From: Bifidobacterium polysaccharolyticum
Lineage (GTDB): Bacteria > Actinomycetota > Actinomycetes > Actinomycetales > Bifidobacteriaceae
NCBI RefSeq assembly: GCF_016101585.1
Contig: NZ_JACFQG010000003.1
Span: forward strand, 1,826-65,825
Length of the DNA stretch: 64,000 nucleotides
Direction: 5' to 3'
In this document: one piece after another, positions 47,924 to 57,501 of the stretch
Numbering within the stretch: position 1 is the stretch's first letter
How the letters are laid out: each line of letters opens with the position of its first letter
Made by a program: the position numbers and the translations under genes
The notes under the pieces: model-generated
The model's database searches: none
What the model saw: the letters and a program-made list of their open reading frames with translations, nothing else
Told to the model about the DNA's origin: nothing

Positions 47924-49003
47924 ATGACGACCGCCCTTGAATTCGTCAGACAGTTGGGCCTGGGTTGGAACCTGGGCAACACCTTCGATGCTTTTCCCCT
48001 CCAAGGAGAGCATGAGAAGGCCGTGAAAGAGGGTCGGACCTGGACCCCGGAGGATCAGGAGAAGCTCTGGTTCAACCAGCCCTTCACCCCTGAGTGCGCC
48101 CGCCTGGTCAAGCAGGCCGGGTTCGACACCATCCGCATCCCGGTGACCTGGGTGGAGTGGATTGACGGGGAGGGCCACGTGGACTCCATCTGGATGAACG
48201 CGGTCCGCCGGGCCGTCGACTGGAGCTTGGATGCCGGGCTCAAGGTGATAGTCAATGTCCATCACGATGGTGGTGAGGGTGATCTCCCTTGGATTCGTAA
48301 AGCGGACAAGGATCCGGATGGAGTCTGCAGTCGGTTCGCCGGCCTCTGGCGTGAGATCGCCGACACCTTCAAGGATTACGGGCAGGACCTCATTCTGGAG
48401 GGTGGCAACGAGATTGGCTTCGATGGCATGGACCGGGACCAGGCCTATGCACTCTTGGAAAGGCTCAACCAGATTTTCGTTGACACGGTCAGGGCCAGTG
48501 GATCGCACAACGCCGACCGCTTCCTGCTGATTCCCGGTTACAACACCGACACGGCCATGACCTGTGACTCCCGTTACCACCTGCCTAAAGATAGCGTAGC
48601 GGACCGGCTGATCGTATCCATCCACTATTACTCCCCGGCCGACTTCGCCCTGGCAACACACGACACCACTTGGTGCAAACCCAGGCAGGAGTGGGGCAGT
48701 GAGGCGGACGTCAAGGCAATGGAGGCCGACTTCGCCGCCCAGCGCCGTCGCTTTGTCGATACCGGCATCCCCGTGATCATCGGAGAGTACGGTCTGCTGA
48801 CCGAGGCCGTGGACGGGAAGGACCATGCCAGTAACCTCAAGTGGATATCGACCGCTCTAAACTGCTGCCGCGAGAACGGATCCTGCCCGATCCTCTGGGA
48901 TACCTCCACCAAGGAGATGTGTTTCCTGGACCGGACCACTGGCCGCTTCTTCGACCCCGACATGGCCTCCTTATTCGCCCAGGCCAGGGCGGACCGCCAG
49001 TAG
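47924..49003 (+). CDS. GH5 endo-beta-glucanase (intracellular)
   Basis: GH5 enzyme of about 359 residues. LGLGWNLGNTFDAF (about 10-23), the Arg of TIRIPVTWVEW (about 71-81), NVHHDGG (about 107-113), acid/base Glu in EGGNEIGF (about 158-165), HYYSPADFAL, and nucleophile Glu in VIIGEYGLL (about 283-291). This pattern matches cellulase-type subfamilies, including members active on xyloglucan. No signal peptide, so it would act on imported oligosaccharides rather than polymer. The ATG at 47924 is chosen because LGLGWNLGN then sits at the usual N-terminal place; its ribosome site is weak. It is 12 nt ahead of the GH43 gene. Confidence 0.88.
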   Translation: MTTALEFVRQLGLGWNLGNTFDAFPLQGEHEKAVKEGRTWTPEDQEKLWFNQPFTPECARLVKQAGFDTIRIPVTWVEWIDGEGHVDSIWMNAVRRAVDWSLDAGLKVIVNVHHDGGEGDLPWIRKADKDPDGVCSRFAGLWREIADTFKDYGQDLILEGGNEIGFDGMDRDQAYALLERLNQIFVDTVRASGSHNADRFLLIPGYNTDTAMTCDSRYHLPKDSVADRLIVSIHYYSPADFALATHDTTWCKPRQEWGSEADVKAMEADFAAQRRRFVDTGIPVIIGEYGLLTEAVDGKDHASNLKWISTALNCCRENGSCPILWDTSTKEMCFLDRTTGRFFDPDMASLFAQARADRQ

Positions 49004-49015
49004 GGAGGTGCCGCG

Positions 49016-50518
49016 ATGACCCTGTTCAACTGCAAACCCGCCCGCCGGATCGCCTCAGGATTCCACCCGGATCCGACCATCTGCCGTGCCCCCTCGGGCC
49101 GCTACTTCCTGGCCAACAGCTCTTTCGAGTATTTCCCGGGCCTTCCCATATACGAGAGTGGCGACGGGAAGCATTGGGCCCTGGTAGGGAACGCCATGGA
49201 CCGCCCCTCCCAGTTCCCCTGCGAGGGCATGGGCAACAGCGGGGGCATCTATGCTCCGACCCTGCGCTGGCATGATGGCCTGTTCTACCTGATCGTCACC
49301 AACGTCAACAAGGGGACCATGATCATGACCACGCCGGACCCCCACCAGGGATGGTCCGATCCTCTGTGGATCAAGGGGTGGCCCGGTATTGACCCCACCC
49401 TTCTCTTCGATGACGATGGAACCGTCTACATCTGCGGCAATGAAAGCGACCAGGTTGACCAGGAAGGTCATAGGGAGGTCCCCGGTATCTACCTGTCCCG
49501 TCTGGATGTGGGCACGGGAACCGTCCTGTCTAAGAGGGAGAGAATCTGCGGAGGGACCACCGGGGCAAATCCTGAGGGGCCCCACATGTACAAGCGGGAT
49601 GGCCTCTACTATCTGATGTGGGCGGAGGGGGGCACCGAGGCTGGTCACATGGAGAACATGGCCCGTTCCGCCTCGCCCACAGGCCCCTACGAGATGTGTC
49701 CGGGCAACCCCCTGATCACCAACCGGAGCACCCACCTGACCCTTCAGGCCATCGGCCACTGCGACTGCGCCGGATTCGATGAGGACCGCACCCTGATGGT
49801 CTTCCACGGAACCCGGAACAACCATGAGTATCCCGCCCAGGGTTGGCTGGGCAGGGAGTCCTATGCGGTCTGGTTCGCATGGAAGGATGGATGGCCCACC
49901 CTGGCCGACCAGTCCTACGATGTCCCCCTTCTGGGCAAGGGGGAGGCCCTTGAGGATCAGGTTGACTGGATCACCCCCTCCCTGGACAGGGCAGGTCGTT
50001 TTAGCGTGGCGGATTCGGGCGACCCAACGGCGACCCGCATACTTGTGGAGGCCGCAGGCCATGACTTCGGCCTGGACGACGGGGCGCCCATGATCGGGAC
50101 CCGGCAGACCGACTTCCGCTGTACCTTCGAGGCCACCCTCCCCGAGCCGGACCAGTTGGCTGATGGCCAGGCCGGATTGGCCGTCTACGCCAATGCCGGC
50201 CATTACATGGATCTGTCGGTGGAACCTGCGCGCAATGGTCTGGTGCATGTCCAGGTCCAGGTACACAACGCCGGCCTGGTCAGCCTGGTGGGGTCCGCAG
50301 AACTGCCGGCCGGGGCGCCCATAGGCCTTGAGGTCAGGGGGGACGAGATGGGCTACGCTTTTCGCGCTTCGGGGCGGGACGGGGATCACAATCTGGGTCA
50401 TGCACCGGGCAAGGTCCTCAGCTTCACCAACGCCGGCGGCTTCACCGGAATACTTCTGGGGGTCTACGCCCATGGATCCGGACGGGTCACCTTCGATCCG
50501 GTGGCCTATCGGGTCTGA
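49016..50518 (+). CDS. GH43 beta-xylosidase / alpha-L-arabinofuranosidase
   Basis: Cytosolic GH43 protein of 500 residues. Five-bladed propeller with base Asp in GFHPDPTICR (about 15-24), the pKa-modulating Asp in PGIDPTLLF (about 122-130), and acid Glu in PEGPHMYKR (about 185-193). A C-terminal beta-sandwich runs from about residue 310, as in GH43 subfamilies 11/12. GGGAGG lies 7 nt before the ATG and the gap from GH5 is 12 nt, so the two are co-transcribed. It could remove arabinosyl or xylosyl decorations; sequence alone does not choose between them. Confidence 0.9.
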   Translation: MTLFNCKPARRIASGFHPDPTICRAPSGRYFLANSSFEYFPGLPIYESGDGKHWALVGNAMDRPSQFPCEGMGNSGGIYAPTLRWHDGLFYLIVTNVNKGTMIMTTPDPHQGWSDPLWIKGWPGIDPTLLFDDDGTVYICGNESDQVDQEGHREVPGIYLSRLDVGTGTVLSKRERICGGTTGANPEGPHMYKRDGLYYLMWAEGGTEAGHMENMARSASPTGPYEMCPGNPLITNRSTHLTLQAIGHCDCAGFDEDRTLMVFHGTRNNHEYPAQGWLGRESYAVWFAWKDGWPTLADQSYDVPLLGKGEALEDQVDWITPSLDRAGRFSVADSGDPTATRILVEAAGHDFGLDDGAPMIGTRQTDFRCTFEATLPEPDQLADGQAGLAVYANAGHYMDLSVEPARNGLVHVQVQVHNAGLVSLVGSAELPAGAPIGLEVRGDEMGYAFRASGRDGDHNLGHAPGKVLSFTNAGGFTGILLGVYAHGSGRVTFDPVAYRV

Positions 50519-50609
50519 GCAATCCCCATACATTCGCAAAAATCAACAAGAGAAGTCGCCCGCTATGGAGCCATTTGGTGCCTGTCGGACGACCTGAAGG
50601 AGATTGATC

Positions 50610-52649
50610 ATGAAACCCACATTCAGCAGCTTCCTGTTCGGGGGCGATTGGAATCCGGAACAGTGGCCGGAGGACACTTGGGAACAGGACATCGAAAAGC
50701 TCGAGGACGCCCACATCAACGAGGCCACCATCAACGTCTTCTCCTGGGCCCTTCTGCAACCTTCGGAAGACGGATATGACTTCTCCATGCTGGATAAGAT
50801 TGTGGCCCTCCTGGTCAAGCACCGGTTCAACATCGTCATGGCTACGGGGACGGCGGCCCTGCCTGCCTGGATGGTCAGGACCCACCCAGAGGTGATTCGG
50901 ACCGACCAGGAGGGCAGGCATCGCGTTTTCGGTGGCCGACATAACTTCTGCCCCACCAGTGAATACTTCCGACAGGCATCCGGGGCTCTGGCAGACCACC
51001 TGGCCGAACGCTACGCCGCCACCCCGGGCCTGGTGGCCTGGCATGTGGGCAACGAGTACGGCGGTGGCGGCGGCCTGTGTTACTGCGAGGGCTGTGCCCG
51101 GGCCTTCCGTGTCTGGCTGAAGGAGAAGTACGGCACGGTCCAGGCCCTCAACCAGGCCTGGTGCACCAACTTCTGGAGCCACACCATCTACGACTGGGAT
51201 GACGTGGTTCCACCCGTGACCTACGGCGACGGGATCGGTGAGAACAAGTGTGTGATCTCCGGGTTGCAGATGGATTACCGCCGCTTCCAGGAGCAGGCAC
51301 AACTGGCCTGCTTCACCAATGAGCGCGATGCCATCCGCCGTCACGACGGTTCCACGCCGATCACCACCAACCTGATGGGGACCTTCAAGGACCTGGACTA
51401 CTTCGAGTGGGCCCAGCAGATGGACTTGGTCAGCTGGGACAACTATCCGGGCATGGACACCCCACCCAGTTTCACCGCAATGTCCCACGACCTTATGCGG
51501 GGGGTGGGCGGCGGCCGACCCTTCATGCTGATGGAGCAGACGCCCAACCAGCAGAACTGGTTCCCCTTCTGCAAGGTCAAGCGGCCCGGCGAGGTCCGCA
51601 AACTCAGTTGGGAGGCCGTGGCCCATGGGGCCGACACGGTGCAGTTCTTCCAGATGAAACAGTCCCGGGGTGGCTGCGAGCGCTTCCACGGGGCTGTCAT
51701 AGACCACAGCGGCAGTGAGGAATCCCGGGTCTTCAAGGAGACCGCTGCCCTGGGGGCCGAGCTGGATCGGGTGGGGGCCCGTCTCATGGGTAGCCGAGTG
51801 GTGGCCAGGGTGGCCATGATGTTCGACTGGCAGAGCTACTGGTCCCTGGAAGGTTGCATAGGACCCACGGCAGGCTTCTCCTACCCCCAGGAGGTCCACC
51901 GCTTCTACCGCCCCCTTTACCGCCGCAACCTGGCTGTGGATTTCATCTCCAGCACGTCCCCGGTCGAGACACTGAAGAAGTATGACCTGATCCTGGCCCC
52001 GGCTCTGATTTCGCTATTGCCCGGTGTGGCAGACCACCTGGAGTCCTATGTGTCCGACGGTGGCACCTTCGTCACCGGTTATATGGCTGGTATCCACGAT
52101 GAACGCGACCTGGTGGTTCCAGGCGGGTATCCGGGTGTTCTGAAGGGGCTGACCGGGGTCTGGGTCGAGGAGATCGATGCCCTGGCGCCTGACGAAACCA
52201 TACCGGTGGAGGGCCTGGCAACTGCTGACGGCCAGCCTGCCGGTCAGATCGTGGCCAGCCTGATTCATTGCGAGGGAGCCAAACCCCTTGCCACCTACGG
52301 GGGCGGCGACTTCTACGCCGGCAGCCCGGCCCTGACGGTGAACGATTTCGGCAGGGGGAGGGCCTACTTCGTTGGCACTCCTTTGGACGAGGCCGGCATG
52401 GATGCCTTCATGGATCCCATCATTGACAGCCTGGGGCTCCCCGCGGTCGATACTCCCAAGGACGTCAGCCTTTCCATTCGCCAATCGGATGACGGGACAC
52501 GGTATGCCATTGTGATCAACTCGGCCCACTCGCCAGTCACCACCGACCTTCCCCTCCTGAGGGGCGGTGAGGAACTCTTGGGCGGTGGCCGAGTGTCTGG
52601 CCCATTGGACCTGCCTCCCTACGGGGTGGCTCTGGTCGCGCTGGCCTGA
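50610..52649 (+). CDS. GH42 beta-galactosidase
   Basis: Cytosolic GH42 enzyme of about 679 residues, the normal size. GGDWNPEQWPEDTW at the N-terminus, acid/base Glu in WHVGNEYG (about 141-148), the Cys cluster CYCEGCARAF just after it, and nucleophile Glu in FMLMEQTPNQQNW (about 303-315). Trimerisation (beta-galactosidase A4-like) and C-terminal domains follow. GAAGGAG lies 7 nt before the ATG at 50610. It is last in the plus-strand run, which fits removal of galactose from xyloglucan side chains, although many bifidobacterial GH42 enzymes act on milk or galactan oligosaccharides. Confidence 0.93.
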   Translation: MKPTFSSFLFGGDWNPEQWPEDTWEQDIEKLEDAHINEATINVFSWALLQPSEDGYDFSMLDKIVALLVKHRFNIVMATGTAALPAWMVRTHPEVIRTDQEGRHRVFGGRHNFCPTSEYFRQASGALADHLAERYAATPGLVAWHVGNEYGGGGGLCYCEGCARAFRVWLKEKYGTVQALNQAWCTNFWSHTIYDWDDVVPPVTYGDGIGENKCVISGLQMDYRRFQEQAQLACFTNERDAIRRHDGSTPITTNLMGTFKDLDYFEWAQQMDLVSWDNYPGMDTPPSFTAMSHDLMRGVGGGRPFMLMEQTPNQQNWFPFCKVKRPGEVRKLSWEAVAHGADTVQFFQMKQSRGGCERFHGAVIDHSGSEESRVFKETAALGAELDRVGARLMGSRVVARVAMMFDWQSYWSLEGCIGPTAGFSYPQEVHRFYRPLYRRNLAVDFISSTSPVETLKKYDLILAPALISLLPGVADHLESYVSDGGTFVTGYMAGIHDERDLVVPGGYPGVLKGLTGVWVEEIDALAPDETIPVEGLATADGQPAGQIVASLIHCEGAKPLATYGGGDFYAGSPALTVNDFGRGRAYFVGTPLDEAGMDAFMDPIIDSLGLPAVDTPKDVSLSIRQSDDGTRYAIVINSAHSPVTTDLPLLRGGEELLGGGRVSGPLDLPPYGVALVALA

Positions 52650-52719
52650 CTTGTCAACGGTGAACCTGAGTATCCGGGTTCTGTTATGGCTGGCATCAAG
52701 GAGTTCTGAACTACGATAG

Positions 52720-53559
52720 TCAGACGGCCGGCTCCCCCTGCCCCCTGAAGGTCCGCTTGATCCAGGCGGCCGCGAGACGTGGCCAGATCTGTACGCAGGG
52801 TTCGATTCCATTGGTTCCCTGCCAGGCGGTCTCTTCGGTCCCCAGGCCCAGACCGTGACCTCCGTGGGGGAAGAGGTGGGCTTCCACGCTGACGCCAGCC
52901 TGCTTGCACGCTTCTACTAGCATGAGGGTGTTCTCCGGAGGGACCAGGCCATCCTCCATGGTGTGCCAGACGAATACGGGCGGGGTCTTGCTGTCTATGT
53001 GCTTCTCGATGGAAACCGCCTCTAGGGCCTCAGGGTCCTCCTTCTTGTCGCCCAAGAGGTGGTCGATGCTCCCTCGGTGGGCGAGGGGGCCGGAGGTGAT
53101 GACCGGATAGCCCAGCATAAGACCGTCGGGGCGGACGGCGTCGGGGTCGTAGCCGTGGGGCCTGAGGTCCTGGTCTCCGGCGGTCGTGGCCAGGTTGGCT
53201 GCCAGGTGGCCGCCGGCTGAGAAGCCCATGATGCTGATGGCCTTGGGGTCCACGTGCCACTGCTCGGCATGCTCACGGATGCGCTTCATGGCTTCAGCCG
53301 CTTCGACCAGGGCTGTCGGGTACACGGAGGGCCAGCAGGAATAGCGCAGGACGAAGGCATTGCAGCCAGCCGCCAGGAACTGTACGGCGATGGGCTCGGC
53401 CTCCCTGTCCGAGGTCATCTCATAGCCGCCCCCGGGGATGACCAGGACCGATGGGCGGACCCGGTCCGGCACTACCTCCTCGCTGTTGTCCAGGCTGTAG
53501 CCGACGAACTTGGCCCGGCTGCCGTCAATCCCCTCAATCTCCTGCTCGAAATACTGCAT
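52720..53559 (-). CDS. Alpha/beta hydrolase, xylan/acetyl esterase-like
   Basis: Cytosolic esterase of 279 residues in the BD-FAE / endo-xylanase B-like family. Oxyanion loop VIPGGGYEMTSDRE (about 40-53), nucleophile Ser in IMGFSAGGHLAANLA (about 109-123), acid Asp in WHTMEDGLVPPENTL (about 205-219), and His in PHGGHGLGLG (about 239-248). Such enzymes remove acetyl groups from plant-wall sugars. It lies 76 nt downstream of the cellobiose phosphorylase gene on the same strand, so the two form an operon, converging on GH42. It is a second candidate deacetylase in the locus beside the SGNH enzyme. Confidence 0.85.
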   Translation of the reverse strand: MQYFEQEIEGIDGSRAKFVGYSLDNSEEVVPDRVRPSVLVIPGGGYEMTSDREAEPIAVQFLAAGCNAFVLRYSCWPSVYPTALVEAAEAMKRIREHAEQWHVDPKAISIMGFSAGGHLAANLATTAGDQDLRPHGYDPDAVRPDGLMLGYPVITSGPLAHRGSIDHLLGDKKEDPEALEAVSIEKHIDSKTPPVFVWHTMEDGLVPPENTLMLVEACKQAGVSVEAHLFPHGGHGLGLGTEETAWQGTNGIEPCVQIWPRLAAAWIKRTFRGQGEPAV

Positions 53560-53635
53560 CTGCTCTCATCCTCTTTGATACTTAGGGCCCGCAGGCCGTG
53601 ATTCATTGTAAATCACCAGGTGGCTCGGCGGTCCT

Positions 53636-56137
53636 TTAGAAGGTCACGGTCACGTCTACGGGATTTTCGCTGGTCTGGGGTGGTACTATCCCGCCACTCA
53701 GTTCGTGGCCGTCCAGGCTGACCGAACGCCTTCCAGTCCGCTTCATGGAAATCCGATAGGTGACCCCCCTCCAGGCCCTGCCGATGGTCAATTCGTTGAA
53801 TTCGGTGGGCAGGTGGGGTTCGATAGCCAGCCCGTCCAAGGTGGGCCTGACCCCCAGCAGGTACTGGGAGACATCCACGAAGGACCAGGCGGCCGTGCCT
53901 GTCAGCCAGGAGTTCTTTCCCTCGCCGGGGGTGGGGGACTCGGGACCGGCCATCATCTGGCAGTAGACGTAGGGTTCCACCTTGCGGATGTCGGACTTCT
54001 CCTCGAGGTAGGCCGGGCAGGTACGCCTGTAGACTGCAAAGGCCTCCTCGTCATCGCCGACCATGGCGTTGGCTATGGAGATCCAGGGGTTGACGTGGCA
54101 GAAGATACCGCCATTCTCTTTGTAACCCTTTGGATAGGAGGAGATTTCGCCCAGTTCGATCCGGTAGGTGGAATAGGCGGGGGCCAGGATGGCGGTACCC
54201 CAGGAGGAGGTCAGCCTCTCCTTGACCGAGGTCAAAGCCTGTCGGGCCTTGCCGTCACCAAGACCAATACCGGCCATCACGCACATCCCCTGAGGTTCGA
54301 TGTAGATCTGCCCCTCAGTGTCAGTGTGGGAACCGACAGGACGGGAGTAAGCATCGTAGGCCCTGAGGAACCACCGGCCGTCCCAGCCGGCACCCTCCAC
54401 GGCATGGGTCATCTTCTCGATGGCCTGGCGGATCGTGGCAGTCTCCTGGGCCACAGCCTCCCTGCCCATCCCGCAATCCGTTCCGTAATGGTCGAGGATG
54501 TCGGCGTAGTGGCCGGCGTAGAGGACGAACATGCCTCCGATCAGAACCGACTCAGCCACGCCTGTGTCATTGTTCTCGACGGTCTGGAAACTCTCTCCCG
54601 GCGTATCGGAGAAGCAGTTGAGGTCAAGGCAGTCATTCCAATCGGCCCGTCCGATCAGGGGGAGCTTATGCGGACCCAGGTGGTTCATTGTGAACCCGAC
54701 CGATCTGCGTAGGTGCTCCAGGAGGGGCTCTTCGGTCTTTTCCACATTGTTGAAGGGGACGGGCTCCTCCAGGATGGAGGAATCCCCGGTCTCGGCCAGG
54801 TAGGCGTAGGTACCGGCCACCAGCCAGAGAGGGTCATCGTTGAAGCCGCCGCCAATGTCGGCGTTCCCTCTCTTGGTCAGGGGCTGGTACTGATGCCAGG
54901 CCGACCCATCCTCCAGCTGGGTTGAGGCGATGTCGATGATGCGCTGACGGGCGCGGCCGGGGATCAGGTGGACGAAGCCCAGGAGATCCTGGTTGGAGTC
55001 GCGGAAGCCCATTCCCCTCCCCGTGCCCGACTCGAAATAGGATGCCGAACGCGAAAGGTTGAAGGTGACCATGCACTGGTACTGATGCCAGATGTTGACC
55101 ATCCGGTCCAGGCGAGGATCGCCGCTGTCCACGGTGAACCGACCCAGAAGGTCGGCCCAATAGGCCTTGAGGTCGGCGAAAGCCTGGTCGACCTGGTCGT
55201 CCCTTCTGAATCGGTCGAAGAGGGCGTGTGCGGGTTTCTTGTTGATGATTCCCACCTTGGCAGGGTCATCCGGGTCCTCCCACTTGTCTTCCTTGGGCAA
55301 CTGGACATAGCCCAGGATGAATACCAGGCTCTCCTCCTGGCCGGGGTCCAGGGATAGCCTGACCCTGTTGGCGGCTATGGGGAACCAACCGTGCGCAACA
55401 GAGTTGTGGGCTCTGCCTTCGGTGATGGCCTGGGGAGTGTCCCAGCCGTTGAACCGACCCAGGAATTCGTCTCTGCTGGTGTCGAACCCGCAGGTATGTC
55501 GGTTGACGCTGAAGAAGGCGTAATGGTTCCGGCGTTCCTTGTACTCGGTCTTGTGGTAGAGAAGGGTGGCTTCTGGTCCCTGCTCGACCTCCACTTCGCC
55601 TGTAGACAGGTTGCGCTGGAAGTTGCTGGAGTCGTCCACGGCGTTCCACAGGCACCACTCCACGCAGCCGGTCACATCCAGGAGGACGGGAGAGTCGGTG
55701 GTGTTCCTGATTCTCAGACGGTTGATTTCGGCATCGGCATCCACGGGAACGAAGGCGGTCATGACCGTGTCGATCCCCTTGTAGGAGGATTCGAAGACGG
55801 TATATCCGGTCCCCTGGCGGCAGCTGTACCGGTCAAGGGGGGTCCTGGAGGGCAGGAAGGTGGGGGACCAGGTGGCTAGGGGGGCGGACTCTGGGTTGTC
55901 CCGATTCATGAGGCTCAGGTAGTAGTTGCGGCTGCCATTGTCGGCAGGTATCCCGTTGTAGCGGTAGCGGGTTATCCTCTGGAGCTTGGCGTCTTTATAA
56001 AAAGAGTAACCGCCGCCTGTGTTGGAGATGAGGGAGAAGAAGTCCTGGTTGCCCAGATAGTTGATCCAGGGCAGCGGGGTGGCGGGTGTGTCGATGACAT
56101 ACTCCCTGGCTGCGTCGTCAAAATGACCGTATTGCAT
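53636..56137 (-). CDS. GH94 cellobiose phosphorylase
   Basis: Cytosolic phosphorylase of 833 residues, the family length. NQDFFSLISNTGGGYSFYKD (about 30-49), CVEWCLWNAVDD, the SGTGRGMGFRDSNQDLLGF block (about 367-385), and the catalytic acid Asp in GRADWNDCLDLNCFSD (about 497-512) match cellobiose phosphorylase closely. Substrate His/Thr and phosphate-binding segments KGYKENGGIFCH follow. It converts cellobiose and phosphate to glucose 1-phosphate and glucose, saving ATP on the backbone of an imported glucan. GGAGAAC precedes the ATG. It is transcribed away from the TetR regulator across a 408-nt region. Confidence 0.95.
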   Translation of the reverse strand: MQYGHFDDAAREYVIDTPATPLPWINYLGNQDFFSLISNTGGGYSFYKDAKLQRITRYRYNGIPADNGSRNYYLSLMNRDNPESAPLATWSPTFLPSRTPLDRYSCRQGTGYTVFESSYKGIDTVMTAFVPVDADAEINRLRIRNTTDSPVLLDVTGCVEWCLWNAVDDSSNFQRNLSTGEVEVEQGPEATLLYHKTEYKERRNHYAFFSVNRHTCGFDTSRDEFLGRFNGWDTPQAITEGRAHNSVAHGWFPIAANRVRLSLDPGQEESLVFILGYVQLPKEDKWEDPDDPAKVGIINKKPAHALFDRFRRDDQVDQAFADLKAYWADLLGRFTVDSGDPRLDRMVNIWHQYQCMVTFNLSRSASYFESGTGRGMGFRDSNQDLLGFVHLIPGRARQRIIDIASTQLEDGSAWHQYQPLTKRGNADIGGGFNDDPLWLVAGTYAYLAETGDSSILEEPVPFNNVEKTEEPLLEHLRRSVGFTMNHLGPHKLPLIGRADWNDCLDLNCFSDTPGESFQTVENNDTGVAESVLIGGMFVLYAGHYADILDHYGTDCGMGREAVAQETATIRQAIEKMTHAVEGAGWDGRWFLRAYDAYSRPVGSHTDTEGQIYIEPQGMCVMAGIGLGDGKARQALTSVKERLTSSWGTAILAPAYSTYRIELGEISSYPKGYKENGGIFCHVNPWISIANAMVGDDEEAFAVYRRTCPAYLEEKSDIRKVEPYVYCQMMAGPESPTPGEGKNSWLTGTAAWSFVDVSQYLLGVRPTLDGLAIEPHLPTEFNELTIGRAWRGVTYRISMKRTGRRSVSLDGHELSGGIVPPQTSENPVDVTVTF

Positions 56138-56334
56138 GTTCTCCCTATCCTCGATGCAACCTTGGCTCAGCCCCTTGGGTTTGGGCCGGTTGGGCAGGCC
56201 GCAGGCAGCCCTTCCGGTCTGTACCAGGGGTCACGACATCCTGAAGGCAACAGCGTTCGATTGGAATAGCTGCCGGAATCGTACCCCACTCCGGGAAGGA
56301 CCGCTAGGCTGGCGACCCGCGTTTGTATTATCGT

Positions 56335-56363
56335 TTGACTAAGATGATAGCATTCATTAATAA
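56335..56363 (+). promoter_or_regulatory. Promoter of the tetR-type gene
   Basis: TTGACT (56335-56340), 17-nt spacer, TAATAA (56358-56363). It would give a leader of about 175 nt. Confidence 0.5.
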
Positions 56364-56471
56364 ACCCATAGATAAGCGTGTGTGGATTTCCTTTAATGGT
56401 TGAAATCATGCGGCGACTAACAGTTCGGAACCCCAAGGGTCGGGAATGTTGGAGGCGCTTGCAGTTATGAT

Positions 56472-56519
56472 GGGGACCCACGAGGGCGGGCTGCAACCGC
56501 AGGGACGGGGTCCCCGCCC
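56472..56519 (+). promoter_or_regulatory. Mutually exclusive hairpins in the tetR leader
   Basis: GGGGACCC (56472-56479) can pair with GGGTCCCC (56508-56515), or GGGCGGG (56484-56490) with CCCGCCC (56513-56519). The two share bases 56513-56515, so only one can form. The region ends 14 nt before the Shine-Dalgarno. Confidence 0.4.
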
Positions 56520-56545
56520 GCAAGGTGCCTGTGTAAAGGAGGTTC

Positions 56546-57367
56546 ATGACCGGCGTAGAGGATTGGAACCAGTACCGGGCCGGCAAGAGGGTCACCGGAT
56601 CCGGCCCAACGGTCGGATCCACTTTCTCGGAGAACCCTCGTGCTCGTCAGGTGTTTACCGGCAAGGCCTTCACCCGGCGCAAGCGGATGACCGCCGATGA
56701 ACGCAGGGACCAGATTGTGAAGGCTGCCGTCAAGGTGATTGCCGTCAAAGGCTTTTGGGGGATGTCCCTGCAGGACGTGGCCGATCAGGTAGGCATCACA
56801 GAGGCCGCTCTCTACCATTACATCAACTCCAAGAACGACCTGTTCAGCATGGTCATGGAGCAGGCCTATGACTCTCCTGAAGCCGACGAATTCATCTACA
56901 AGACCTGTACGGGGACGGATGCGGACGGACACAGCCTCCTCTTCTTCCCCCGATTCTGCGCCAACAACGTTATTTTCAATGCTCGCAGGCCGGAGATGGT
57001 CAAGCTCTTCTCCATCCTGAACGGTGAGGCTCTCAGCCCTTCACACCCAGCTCACCGCTATTTCATAGGCCGCAACCAGAAGTTCTGGCAGACCATCAAG
57101 TCACTGAACTGGTGCCTGCCCAGAGGGTACGACCTGGACCGTTTCCACCACATGTGGATGCTGTGCATGTCGGCCATGGATGGCCTGCAATACCGCTGGC
57201 TGGCGGACGGGTCAGCCGACCTGGTGGCCGAGTGGCTCGCCTTCTCCGACGAGCTCTTCCCCCAGGAGAAATGGCATGGGTTCATGGACCCCAGTGACAT
57301 CGACCCGGATTCTGAAGAATGCCTGGCTTCCTACGGCCTTATCACGGGTGGGGGGCAGACAGCTTAG
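56546..57367 (+). CDS. TetR/AcrR-family transcriptional regulator
   Basis: Regulator of 273 residues. The HTH lies at about 52-98 (RRDQIVKAAVKVIAVKGFWG, LQDVADQVGITEAALYHYINSKNDL). A 50-residue basic/polar N-terminal extension precedes it, longer than usual, but the start is fixed by AAAGGAGG 5 nt before the ATG. The C-terminal ligand domain is helical with many aromatic residues (FIGRNQKFWQTIKSLNWCLPRGYDLDRFHHMWMLCM). It lies between the GH94 gene and the GH1 gene, so it probably controls one or both in response to a sugar. TetR-type regulation of glycan genes is less common than LacI-type. Confidence 0.88.
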   Translation: MTGVEDWNQYRAGKRVTGSGPTVGSTFSENPRARQVFTGKAFTRRKRMTADERRDQIVKAAVKVIAVKGFWGMSLQDVADQVGITEAALYHYINSKNDLFSMVMEQAYDSPEADEFIYKTCTGTDADGHSLLFFPRFCANNVIFNARRPEMVKLFSILNGEALSPSHPAHRYFIGRNQKFWQTIKSLNWCLPRGYDLDRFHHMWMLCMSAMDGLQYRWLADGSADLVAEWLAFSDELFPQEKWHGFMDPSDIDPDSEECLASYGLITGGGQTA

Positions 57368-57458
57368 GAACGGCAGCTTCGTTCAGACGGCGTCTGCAGT
57401 GGGACGGCGGCCGCCAAGGGTATCCGTCGGCTGAAGGACAGCAAATGATTGCAAGCGG

Positions 57459-57472
57459 GTAAAGCGCTATGG
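57459..57472. promoter_or_regulatory. GC-centred palindrome before the GH1 gene
   Basis: GTAAAGCGCTATGG contains the AAGCGCT core shared with LacI-type operators at 19388 and 19499. It lies 30 nt before the chosen GH1 start and overlaps an upstream ATG. Confidence 0.45.
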
Positions 57473-57501
57473 ATATGAAAGAAACGAAAGAGAGGATTGG
57501 C

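Larger units (their letters stand above)
56138..56545. other. Divergent regulatory region, GH94 / TetR
   Basis: 408 nt without a gene. The plus-strand promoter is at 56335-56363, the structured leader at 56472-56519, and ribosome site AAAGGAGG at 56533-56540. The GH94 side contains AT-rich sequence near 56320-56360, but no clear minus-strand promoter was resolved. Confidence 0.55.
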
